DNA of 64,000 nt from Mermis nigrescens (Eukaryota; Nematoda; Enoplea; Mermithida; Mermithidae). The notes below the pieces were generated by a model. That model worked only from the letters and a program-made list of their open reading frames with translations. It was not told where the DNA came from and did not search any database. Position numbers and translations under genes: made by a program. How positions within the stretch are numbered: the first letter of the stretch is position 1; every line of letters starts with the position of its first letter. The stretch is taken from positions 1 to 64,000 of the forward strand of contig JAVLUZ010000718.1 in NCBI GenBank assembly GCA_036768485.1, given 5' to 3'. Positions 10,101 to 20,690 of the stretch are shown here, one piece after another.

Positions 10101-10650
10101 TATCATTTATCACACTAGGACCGCGCCGCAAGCGCCGACGTGGTGTCAATGGCCAAATGCTAACCAAGCCACTACAACAGCCTCGCGCGTTTCCGGAACT
10201 ACAACCGGTTAAAATTCAAGCGCCGCCGTTACTGACGAAGGCCCCCACAGTAGAGCCGGTCTCATCAGCGTCGCTAAAGTCACCAACACCCAACGGTTAC
10301 TATCGCGGTGTACTTTGCTACCCGAACCCGGAGTTCAATAAAGTAGAGATGAAGTTTCGAACGGCGCAAGAAAAGGCCAAGGTGGCTCTTAAAGTTGCAG
10401 ACAAGCACCTCATGCATCTGCAACGTTTTACAGAATGTACTAGTAGTAAATGTTATAAGTTCAAAATAGGTACTTTAACTGACTACTTTAAACTCTTTCA
10501 GCCAGTGACAAGGCCGAAATTTAACGTCGATTGTAAGGATCGAAAAAGAAAGTGTGATAAAATAAAGAGCACAAATAATTTCAGTACTTCGTTTCAAAAG
10601 TTCAATCTTAGAAATATTACATTCATCTGTTTCTTTTTCTACAGTGTAAG
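10100..10650 (+). other. Linker between gag and the glycoprotein gene
   Basis: Remains open in the gag frame. Carries a very basic patch PRRKRRRG near 10120, then a proline-rich segment with little similarity to anything I recognise. A strong 3' splice-site-like tract (ttctttttctacag, ending 10644) lies 7 bases before ATG 10652; the same bases also encode a hydrophobic stretch, so a signal peptide is an alternative reading. Confidence 0.4.
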
Positions 10651-10651
10651 C

Positions 10652-12309
10652 ATGACTAAAGGATTGCAAATCTGTGGGATTTCAAAAAGTGGGCACTCGC
10701 TAGAAATTCTGAGAAAAGTTTCGTGTATGTGGCCTAAAAATTTGAAAAATCGACCCCAAAAATTGAAAGTAAATGTTTTTGTGCCTTTAGATGAGCCTGT
10801 TACTTTTGACGCTCATAAATGCTTTATTCGTAAACGAAAAGTATGCACAAACATGGATTTTTTGGGGCAAAAGGGATTCTTAGTCATAATATCGAAATTG
10901 AGAATGTTGCTCCAGATGTTTGCAAAAATATTGTTAGAACGAAAAATTATAATAGGCAGCAATTGCTCCTGATGCCAACCAGATATGGTCAACAAATAAT
11001 TCCATAGCGGCTAGGTATCAATGGTGTTGTAAGCAAGTTTGTCAAGAAGTCGAAAATTTTATGCTTGAAGCAGGTACCATAGCAACCTATAATGGTAAAA
11101 CTGTATTTAGCGATTTAGGTGATCTAGGTGGCTGTGTAGCGAATGCAAGTCAATGTTTAAGTAATGAAGGTACAATTGTCTGGAATGAGACAAATATAGA
11201 ATCCGCATGTCTTCTTAGTTTTAAAGGTAATTATGATCACACATGGGCGTGGGGGTTCGGGGGTATGCAACCCCCAGAAGTTGAAATACCCCCCAGAAAT
11301 CAAAATACCCCCCTGAAAAAATTTTTTTGCTTTTTTTAGCAATTTTTTGATGCCATTGGATAGTGCTCGATGAGAAACGTCGAAAAATATTGTTTTTTTC
11401 GCCATACGACCACTTTGAAGACCATCTTTTGACCTTTGAAAATTTTTTCAACCCCCTCCCCAGAATTTTGGTGCTGCCCACCTATGATTATGATGCTTTA
11501 TTCAGTGATCATTATATAATTGTTGAGAAAATGCAGGCATCTTTCAGTATTAAGTCAACTTATAAGGCTTTAGGGCTTGTAGCCATTTAAGTGCAGCATT
11601 TAATACTCATCAAGGTGCGATTTTACAGTTTAACGCGAATAGTAGGCGTGATTTTAATAATTATGCTGTCAGCAAAAATCATTCAAGTGAAAATGATCCG
11701 GTTAATGCAAAATTAAATTACCTAGAATATCACATAATAAATTCTGACGAAAATAATTTCCGTTATATGTGGACCGAATTATGTAATCATGCACAGCAAT
11801 ATTTAGATTTAGTGTGGCAATTATTACAGTTTGATGCAACGTTAGGCGCACGTGCGTGGCTACAGCGCAACAATATTACGGCGCACTTTACCGGCGAGAT
11901 ATTGTCTGTGTGGCGTTGTAAACAAATTAACAATGCAAAAATCATACATGATCATAAATTGAATGACACTTGCTACATTAATACTCCAGTATTGTAAACA
12001 ATGAGGTACTATTTATTAGTCCAGGTTCCCCCGACCTTATACAATATTCACCAAAAGTAGACTGTAACCATCGCACTCTACCGATATATCGTAACAATTC
12101 AGTCTGGCAAACGCAATCTGGACTCACTCATGTAAGCAAAATTCCATTAAACTTATTGTGGGAAAGTGAGCATAAAATATTTCAGTTTGACACACCAGCA
12201 GTTTTCCATGATAAACTCGCTGAAATTCCAGTGACTCTTTTATACTTGAAACAGTACATTTTTCGAAACTCATGTTCTCGAAAATCGGTTAAACAGTGTC
12301 CTGAAATAT
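10652..12309 (+). pseudogene. Envelope-like glycoprotein (env) of element I, ectodomain
   Basis: Broken open segments together describe a Cys-containing ectodomain located between gag and protease. Frames shift near 10855, near 11585 and near 12000, and MITE M5 interrupts at 11240-11486. The segment 11767-11990 has the ordered W/C pattern I associate with glycoproteins of negative-strand RNA viruses of the chuvirus/mononegavirus type that have been captured by animal retroelements; that family call is from general resemblance only. Role in intact elements: cell entry; here the gene is dead. Confidence 0.5.
11240..11486 (+). mobile_element. hAT-type MITE M5 inside the env-like gene
   Basis: CACACATGGGCG start, GCCCACCTATG end. 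Exact 8-bp duplication ATTATGAT at 11232-11239 and 11487-11494. Confidence 0.95.
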
Positions 12310-13278
12310 ATGGCTGACTTTTCCATAGAACCTGATTTGGTACACGACGTTCTTACAGGAGTTGGGGCTGGTGTGAAAAATACAGCTAAAGGGGTTTATA
12401 ACTCTTTAGAGCATTTCATTGATCAAAGTCAGAAAAATTTCAATTTTGGTCTCAATTCTTCGATTGCTGGCCCAGTACAATTAATTGTCAATGCACTTCT
12501 TCTGATAGTTGTTATTGCCGGATTAGGATATGTGGCATACTTATGCCTTATGTTTTATATTTATCGAAAACGCAAAGCAAATATGACTGATACGTCTACA
12601 AATAATCTTGGCGCAGCTCTATTAACCTTACTAAAATTAAATAATAGGACTAATTTTAAAACACCAACTGTATCGTATAAAAGAGGGACTGATCAAACAA
12701 AAATTAAAAACGCATCAGTGGCATGCGTGGAGGCAGCCTCGTTGTACGATATTAATAGAAAAATATTTTTTAAGAAAAACGAGAAAAATATAAATGTATT
12801 CAGCGATTATACATCAGAAGATTTAGATGATTTTACTTTTAATGTTCGTCCTTTACGTGGTTTTGTTCCAGGGAGCTTTGGTAGATTTAGCGGCTGGTCA
12901 CCTCATGATGACCATCAGCTAAATTCCAATGATCACATTAACGTGCATGGCTCTATTTTAGCAAGCGTGCATGACATATATATCAAACAACGAACGCCTC
13001 ATATCACAGTGATAGTAAATGGCAAATGTATCATTGATTCACTTATTGATACAGGAGCTGTTTTTTCACTTGCCGATGCAGAATTAATCGAGGAAAGTGG
13101 GGATGTTTCAGTGTTTCCTACTTTCGCCCAACCACTAGCGGCAAATGGCGATTTTATACCTCTCATAGGTGAATGCTTGCTTACAGTTGGAGTTGCTGAC
13201 GTCGAGGAAACCATTTTGGTACACATTCAAGAAAATTGTAGCAAACCTCTTCCTCTAGGATCGAATTTTCTGTGTTGA
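12310..13278 (+). CDS. Glycoprotein membrane anchor fused to an aspartic protease
   Basis: 322-residue open frame. Residues 1-55 are the end of the glycoprotein ectodomain; residues 56-85 are one long hydrophobic segment followed by RKRK, a typical membrane anchor with a basic stop-transfer. After about 140 residues of polar sequence comes a retropepsin: IDTGA at residues 246-250, followed by LIGE and a LPLGSNFL flap/end motif near the C-terminus. Having the env anchor upstream of, and in frame with, the protease implies gene order gag-env-pro. Frame intact here. Whether the methionine at 12310 is a real start is doubtful, because the upstream coding continues. Confidence 0.65.
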   Translation: MADFSIEPDLVHDVLTGVGAGVKNTAKGVYNSLEHFIDQSQKNFNFGLNSSIAGPVQLIVNALLLIVVIAGLGYVAYLCLMFYIYRKRKANMTDTSTNNLGAALLTLLKLNNRTNFKTPTVSYKRGTDQTKIKNASVACVEAASLYDINRKIFFKKNEKNINVFSDYTSEDLDDFTFNVRPLRGFVPGSFGRFSGWSPHDDHQLNSNDHINVHGSILASVHDIYIKQRTPHITVIVNGKCIIDSLIDTGAVFSLADAELIEESGDVSVFPTFAQPLAANGDFIPLIGECLLTVGVADVEETILVHIQENCSKPLPLGSNFLC

Positions 13279-13830
13279 TTCAAAAATTATCAATTCGGTT
13301 AATGAAAAACAATTTGTAAGGTTTAAAGCAGTACAAATACCTTGCAGTGGGTTACTGTATAACCCGCCTCCAAAATGAGGTGCTGTTACTGTAGAAGACA
13401 CATGCGATATACCTGCGCGTTCAGTTATGTTAATTTCTGCTAACATATCATCATTTTATAAGAATGTAAACAACGTACAGTTTGAACTATGTAACTTGAA
13501 TTCTAAGTATGATGCTTACTTCGCAGCTTCTGTAAACACAGTGAGAAATCAGCATATTCTAGTACAAGCACTTAATCCTTTTGCTTATTCGATTAGACTT
13601 TATAAAGACTTGTGCATCGGAAACATAAAATGCTACGAAAATAAATACGAGAAATTTATTTTGTCTTTGATGAACACAAAGATAAAATTAGCGGAAAAAT
13701 TGCGCGAATACGTGATTCAACATGCAAACATTTCGGATTTTTGTTTTAAAAAACAAACATTTCAAACAAACATTTCAATCATTTTCTCCTACGGAATGTA
13801 TTGCTTTGGGCAGGATGTTGGTTAATCGCT
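13279..13830 (+). pseudogene. Protease-RT linker of element I, truncated pol
   Basis: Open segment 13427-13760 contains the LISANISSFYK and FAYSIRLYKD stretches, and an EYVIQHANISDF motif like the end of the protease-RT linker of Ty3/gypsy elements. The reverse transcriptase that should follow is absent: similarity stops at about 13800, so element I is truncated. Confidence 0.55.
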
Positions 13831-14430
13831 GTTTTGTGGGTCTTTTGATACCTAAACTTTTTCTTGATTCTACATATATCTACAGGCCCGTATCCGGGAT
13901 TATGTTTCAGGGGGAGCACGACCAGGTCGTTTGAAAACATAAAGCGGACTAAAGAGTGAATAAAAAAAGACGTTTTAAGATCACGGGAGCTGCACACTTT
14001 ATAAATTTTGCTATCCAGATACCTTAAATATGCTTAGAATTCAAGGTACACTGTCTTCAAGGTCTAAGCTGGCGCACTGAAACGCTCCCTCAGCAGGGTC
14101 TGGGGCAGACCCGCTGGAAACTTTTGGGTAAAAAGCACTTTAAAGTTGAATTTTTCAAAAAATCAGCCTAATTTAGGTTCTGATATCAGTCTAGAAATAG
14201 TCAAACTTCACTAAAATTTTTTATCATTGATAAAAATGTCTAATGTTATCGCTTTCTACGTGGATCTCATTTTTCTGCATAAAATGTGTGAGAAACAAAA
14301 GACATATGTAAAATTTGCTTTAGATTGTATAAAGATTGAATATTAAGTATTTTCACCTCGTGTTTGGGATTAAGTATATAATACTAAATTGTGAAATTCG
14401 TCAGGCTCCAATGTAGAACGTAATAATAGC
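13831..14430. other. Unassigned stretch between elements I and II
   Basis: No coding sequence, no recognised repeat. Contains a GC-richer patch near 14085-14120 (cagcagggtctggggcagacc). Confidence 0.5.
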
Positions 14431-16350
14431 CCAAGCCGAAATGCCAATAATAATTGAACCGAATCTGGTGTTACTAATGAACTTATTTTTGAAGCGTTAC
14501 AAACTATTCATAGGCAATTTTCTGACCTTTCTTCGCACGTAAATCAAGATAAAAAAGAAAATTCGGATGAAATGTGTAAACTGCGAGTGGAATTAAGCAA
14601 TCTACTTAAGCCACAATCGGTTTCTAATCGCATTGAAAATAATCCGTCACAGCGCCATAACCACTCTATCGATAGCAAAAATTTTTATGAATTTAAAGCG
14701 CAGCATGCTAATTGTGCAGAAAACGCGCATTGCGCATCTTCTATGATGCCCTCTGTCAACCGAACGTTAAATTCTCGGTCACCTTCTGAAATTGTTTCAG
14801 AAAATTTCACGCCTAGTTTTTTAAATTGCGCACCTTTATCAGCCGAATTATCTCATAACTCTAAAAACGGTTTCGCAACCACCACAAAAATTGGGTTTTT
14901 CGGAACATTTACCTACAATTTTGCAGCCGTTGGCATCAATTTTGCAGACGTCGTTATCTAAACCGTCGCTGTTGCTAAATCGTAATGTGCCTTCTTTCGT
15001 ACCTAATGCATCAAATTCGACTTTGCAGCTGCTTTTGCATCCCCCACCGTTTCAATATTTTCCAGCAAATGCTGAAATACCACCTAATAATTTTGTACCA
15101 AATCCTGCAAATATCAAAGTACCGCCAAATAATTATATTTTGTATTCCTCAAATATCGAAATGCAACCGCAAGAAATAAATTTGTCTGGCATAAATAGCA
15201 AACTAAGTAATCCGCAAAATGAATCCGCGCCATTACCTGAGTCATCCGCAAGAAGACGTCATGTAAAGTTTTCTGACAAAAGTTCGACGAGTAGCTACAA
15301 TCATTCGTGTAGTCATTGCTTGTGTCGCAAAAGTAAATCGCGTCGCCATTGTCATCGTGACGATTCGGATTCTTCATCCGGTTCTTCGCGTAGCAAGTCA
15401 CATCTTGCTGATTCTCTAAATCGTGGTCCTTCCATGCAACAAATGCAAGTCGCAATCGCAAATAAAAAATTTTAATGCGGATAAATCGGATATACAAGCA
15501 TTTTTTGCAGAGTTTGAATCACTCGCTGACACTTACGATATTGATAAATCCATTCTCGTTAAATTTATGTCATTGTTTTTAGATCCTTATGCTTCACGTT
15601 TATTCCGTTCGTTACCTGCTGATATAAAACAATCTTATACAAAATTGAAACATGTGTTAATAGCAGAATTTTGTCCTTTGGACACCAAAACGCTTTTCAA
15701 TCGTTTTTTGGAACATAAACAGCAGCCTAACAAATTGGTTAAAGCATATTACCTTGCACTTTGTAAAGAATTAATTAAAGCGGATCCCTATCTCCCTATC
15801 TTGTAGTTGACTCTCATCATTTCAATCATTTACTTCGCCATCAATGGAAAACAGGTTTACTACCTGAAATATCGAAAGAAGTGTATCATCGCAAGCCTAA
15901 AGCATCGCTGGCTGAATTTCTAGATAATGCATTGAATGCTGAGTTCGCTAATAATGAATACGCAAATAAAAAAGTGCTAACACCGTATGTATCGGTTACA
16001 GCCGCCCCTACAGGAGGCGCAATACCCAAAGAAACATTTCGCGCATCTAACCAAAATGAGCCTGATTGCTCGCGCCAAAAAACGTTTTATCATTCATTGC
16101 GTGCTGAAAAATCTGAAAATTCTTCTCGTAAGTATTGCACCTTTTGCAAACGCACAGGTTATATCCATGAAGAATGTTTTACGCGTCAGCAACAACAATT
16201 GTCTAATAATAATTATCCTGACCACAATAAAAACAGTTCTATGGTTTGCGATCGCAGCCAGTCACATTCTTTTTTGTGGTGACATTGTTGCCATTGCGTT
16301 CAAATTCGCAAAACCAACATTATTCTCAGTCGCGATTTTGTAAATCTAGT
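14431..16350 (+). pseudogene. gag of Ty3/gypsy-type element II
   Basis: Three open segments in different frames (14572-14961, 14891-15475, 15423-16282). They show an N-terminal coiled region, then a Pro/Asn-rich linker, a Ser/Arg/His-rich basic stretch (CRKSKSRRHCHRD), a Gag core (DIQAFFAEFESLADTYDID .. LFRSLPADIKQSYTKLK) and a zinc-knuckle-like CTFCKRTGYIHEEC. In that knuckle the canonical histidine (ninth position) is Tyr, with a His two residues on. Frameshifts near 14890, 15470 and 15805. The 5' end and LTR were not found. Confidence 0.7.
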
Positions 16351-16447
16351 CCACATCGCTCATCAAACTGCGAATAATGGTAACCGCTTCGACTCGAGGC
16401 AAGCACGATCAAATTTTAGGCAAAATCATAACAATTACCAACAAAAT

Positions 16448-17290
16448 TTGCTTGCCAATTATCAAAATTTGCGTTATGACAATTGCTATTCAAATCAACC
16501 GCAACAAAACGCACCTTGGGTTCAGTTTCCTAACAAACAGTGTGCAACATATTATAACTCAAACTATCACAATGATAGAGGTTCTTATTGCCCATATGTC
16601 ACGTACGCTGCAGATTGCCAACCCACCATAAGTTTGCCCCCACCGCAGCCAACCCTTACATCTCCTAATGATGTAAACACGGTTACTGCGAAAGGGCTAG
16701 AAACTAGCACGCATTCTAACTTATTCGCGTTGCAGGAGTTTCTCAAAGAGTACAAGCGCTTACAGCGTCGTCTCACAATCTACGAAAAAATAAATTTGCC
16801 TCCGATTAAAACCACAGATCCGAATATTCCGATTGTAAGTCATGCTGGGACAAATCTGCCCACTATTCTAGTTAATATTCATGGCGTAGATGTTCCCGCT
16901 CTTATCGACACGGGTTCACAGGTCACTATGATGACCATATCTGCATTTTTACGTCTTGGTTTTAATTTACCGCCTAAACTAATTTCTCAAGTTGTTCATC
17001 GAGTAGGCAAAATCACCGCTGTCGTGCGATATAAAGTTAAAATGACTATCACTATTGCTGAGCATTCAATTCCCACTGTAGTATCTATCATTGATCATTT
17101 TCCGGAAGATATCCTTTTAGGGTTTGATTTTTGTGAATCTGCCTTAATGTGGGTTAATCCTATCAAGCATTGTGCTTTTCTAAATGGCATACAAATTAAA
17201 TTATTATCACCATCTGAAAAAATTCAATTTCGCGCAAAAACCAAAACGACCACTTCTGGTGTTGTGTGTTGTTCATGTTTTGCTGCCTGA
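16448..17290 (+). CDS. Gag tail and aspartic protease of element II
   Basis: 280-residue open frame. Gln/Asn/Tyr-rich start, then a retropepsin: NIHGVDVPALIDTGSQVTMM (catalytic DTG intact) and, about 65 residues on, EDILLGFDFC, the conserved second half motif. The frame ends at 17290, where a one-base shift moves coding to the protease-RT linker. Confidence 0.75.
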   Translation: MLANYQNLRYDNCYSNQPQQNAPWVQFPNKQCATYYNSNYHNDRGSYCPYVTYAADCQPTISLPPPQPTLTSPNDVNTVTAKGLETSTHSNLFALQEFLKEYKRLQRRLTIYEKINLPPIKTTDPNIPIVSHAGTNLPTILVNIHGVDVPALIDTGSQVTMMTISAFLRLGFNLPPKLISQVVHRVGKITAVVRYKVKMTITIAEHSIPTVVSIIDHFPEDILLGFDFCESALMWVNPIKHCAFLNGIQIKLLSPSEKIQFRAKTKTTTSGVVCCSCFAA

Positions 17291-17624
17291 GCCAGTAATC
17301 ATACAACCTCGACACGAATTAATAACCCCAGCATATATAAGTCATGGTTCTTGTGATTTCAATATCGCTTTATTTGAGCCGAATTCCGATTTCATGGAAA
17401 GAACATCACTTTTTGTTGCACCTTCCATAGTCAATGCATCGCAACCTATTATTCCCGTTCGCATTTGTAACATCTCTAAAGCACCAATCCGCATCGACTC
17501 TGGCAATATTATAGGTTCTTTAACCTCTGACGTTGAAGTCATGTCTCATGTCACAAATCTAGACAATAGGACACCAGAACTTTTCTCATCAATTTATAAA
17601 GCATTAAACGGCTCCAGCCATTGA
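17184..17624 (+). pseudogene. Protease-RT linker of element II
   Basis: From about 17283 it encodes EPVIIQPRHELITPAYISHG followed by a beta-rich stretch ending GNIIGSLTSDVEVMSHV. The same protein segment is present in the antisense relative at 31121-31399, which shows it is real coding sequence of the family. Confidence 0.6.
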
Positions 17625-18990
17625 CTCTAGGCAACAGCAACAAATTTGTGAACTTTGTCTAAAATATGACTCTATTTTTGCTTTAAAAAATGAGCCTCTT
17701 GGACGTACCCCCTTAATGAAACATCATATTGATACTGGGGATAATCCGCCCGTTGTTGGAAAAACTTATCGTGTTGAGCATTCTCAAAGAGAGTCTATGC
17801 AAAAAATCATTAATGAAATGCTTGCTGACAAAATTATTGGGCCTACAACCAGTCCATGGGCTAGTCCTTTGTTTCTAATAGGAAAAAAGGACGGTTCCCT
17901 AAGACCTGTTGTTGATTATCGCCGATTAAACGATGTAACTAAAACGCAAGTATATCCACTTCCTCAACTCAATTATTATTTTGATACATTAGGCTCAGGC
18001 GGCATATTTTTGTACATTAGATCTAAAATCCGGATATTGGCAAATTCCTCTCAATAACGAATCTTGCGAAAAAAACTGCGTTCATATGCCCTGTTGGCCA
18101 CTATGAATTTGAAGTTTTACCTTTTGGTTTAAAAATGCGCTTGCAGATTTCCAGAGGCTAATGGAGCTAGTGCTTGCAGGTCTCAAATGGAAATCTTGCC
18201 TTGTTTATATCTACAATATAATCATTTTTTTGCGCACATTCAAAGAACATTTAAAAGATCTCGAAAATGTTTTAATTGCACTTCAAAACGCGAACTTACG
18301 GGTTAAACCTGATTAATGTCATTTCGCTCATGCCAAAGTTAAATTTCTCGGTCATAGCATAAGTTCGCTAGGCATTGCTCCGGATATGTCTAAAGTCGCA
18401 GATTTGGTCGCATTTCCCGTGCCAGAAACCATTAAATCTTTGCATAAATTCCTTGGCCCAGACCAATGGTTTAAAAAATTTGTGTAAGATCCTGCTAAAA
18501 TCGCTAAACCGTTATTCCATCTTCTTCGCAAAGATGTCAAATTTTGCTGGACAGCCGAACACCAAACTGCTTTTGAGCTTCTCAAAAAAGCATTTACCTC
18601 TCCACCTATTTTACAGCTACCTAAATTTGACAAAGAGCACCAATTTATCTTAACAACTGACGCAAGTAACTATGCGTTAGGTGCTATTTTGACTCAAAAA
18701 CATTTACCATCAAAAAATCGCTTTATTCTTAGCTACGCAAGTCGCGTGCTAAATTCTGCCAAATGTAATTATGCTACTTCGGAAAAAGAAGCGCTAGCAG
18801 TGGTTGGGCCATCAAGCATTATCGACATTATCTATACGGTAAGAAATTTATTGTTGAGATTGATCATCAAGTTTTAACTTAGCTAGAAAACGTCTCAAAT
18901 TACAGGAATACGAATATGAAATTGTGTACGTTCCTGGTGCGTATAACTGTGCAGCGGATCTTTTATCATGACATCCTAAATATGATCAAG
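17625..18990 (+). pseudogene. Reverse transcriptase and RNase H of element II, inactivated
   Basis: RT fingers/palm are clear (SPWASPLFLIGKKDG, RPVVDYRRLND at 17860-17935). The catalytic box is damaged: at 18206-18217 the codons read Y-I-Y-N instead of Y-I-D-D, so both aspartates are lost. Frameshifts near 18015 and 18075, in-frame stop near 18315. The connection (KFLGPDQWFKKF) and RNase H (TTDASNYALGAIL at 18655) follow, with another shift near 18805. Confidence 0.75.
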
Positions 18991-19159
18991 CCGAACAAAA
19001 ATATAAATTAGAGCGCAAAAATAACGTAAACATCGCAAATTTAGACTGGGAAGATTCTAAATCCGAGAACAAATCGGTCCCACCTGACCGACCACGCGAT
19101 AATACTCCTAATTTACCACCTAATAATCCTAATGTGCCTATCACCCGACTAATAATAAA

Positions 19160-20690
19160 CCACCTACTTTTCGCAAACGCATTCAACTTACCAATGCAGA
19201 AAAAGCTGAAATGCTGACGCTTGCGAGACTACTTGCAGAGCAACGCGCTGACAATGAAGAGCATGAAATTCGCATCACGTTGAATGATTTAACAACGAAA
19301 AAATATCGTGATGAATTTTTTCTCATAAATGATATTCTTTTTCGTCGTTTCCAACCTAAACGTTTGCCTACAATTGTGCATCAACTAGTTATACCAAAAT
19401 CATTGCGTCGTTTCATTTTAACCGAATTTCATGACTCTATTTTTAGAGCTCATTTTTCATTGTGTTAAATCTTACCCGCCATACAAATGCGTTATTGGTG
19501 GCCGCGCATGGAAATTGATGTGATCGCGTGGTGTAAGAATTGCGATTTTCGCTTACAACGTAAGGTCGCATTAAATTCTTCATCTGTCCCATTGCAATCA
19601 ATCAAAGTATCCAAGCCTTTTTGAACTTACTGCATGTGATTGTTTGCATATGCCGCGATCTTCCTCTGGTAATGACCAAATTGTAGTTTTCATGGATTAC
19701 TTTACCAAATATGCTGAAGCTTTTGCTGTTTCTAACATAAAAGCAACAACCATTGCTAATCTTTTGCTGAGAGAAGTAATCCCACGTTACGGAGTTCCCA
19801 AACGATTTTTAACCGATCAGGGTTCAAATTTAACATCTGCCTTAATTTTGGAAGTTTGTAAATTACTAAACATTAAAAAAATTTTACGACCCTATATCAC
19901 CCCCAGTGTGATGGTCTTGTGGAACGTTATAATCGAACTTTTTTGATGGTTTATCTAAATTAAGCGCAAGAAATGAGTATGATTGGGAGCAATATTTGCC
20001 GTTTGCATTGTTCGCGTATTGCACGACTCCACAAGCGTCAACAAATATCTCACCTTTTGAAATGCAATATGGTCACGAACCCGCGTTTCCTCTCGATATT
20101 TTACGCATAAACGATTTAACCATAAATCCGAATTTACCCCCTATTACGGAAAAGTATGTCATCGATTTAAAGCTGACTTTGCAAGACTTGCATGAAATCG
20201 CGTCTAACAACTTAGCTCAAGCGCGTAAGCAGCAAAAATCACAATATGACAAAGCTGTCACCGCAACTAATTTTGCTGTTTCCGATATTGTTTATCTCAA
20301 TAATACATCGGTAATTCAACCCAAAATCGGTAAACTATCACCCAAGCGTGTAGGTCCGTATAGAATCGTTGCTTTACCTACACCAGAAATGGCAAAAATC
20401 ACTTATGTCTATAATCCATTAATTACACATCACGTTCATCGGAATAGACTTCATCCAGAGCCTTAACTACCTTATTCGGATTTAATTGCCAAAAAGCATG
20501 CATATGTCCCTGGCGATTTCATTTTGGTGAAGTTACCACATCGCCCCTTGGCCCCGGCTGTAGTGATAAGTTTTCTGGACTTACTGGGCAGTGAAAGGAA
20601 ATTACGGGACTGCGCGCCAGTACAATTATTAAATGGCTCTAAAACCGCACATGCAGTACCATTATCTGACATTTTCCCTTTTGCAGATCC
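19160..20690 (+). pseudogene. Integrase of element II
   Basis: The HHCC zinc-binding region is partly visible (FHDSIF.. at 19427, then WCKNCDF at 19531 in another frame). The catalytic core gives D near 19636, TDQGSN at 19815 and, after a frameshift near 19895, a GLVERYN segment carrying the E. ORF 19996-20466 is the core end plus the C-terminal DNA-binding part (KRVGPYRIV). The pol frame continues past 20466 through PFADPWL to about 20775, overlapping the start of the third ORF in another frame. Confidence 0.7.

Noticed and set aside
20680..20690. Splice acceptor TTTTGCAG before the third ORF of element II
   Set aside because: The AG is not kept in copy B (ttttgctgaacc), and the bases encode conserved pol residues there.
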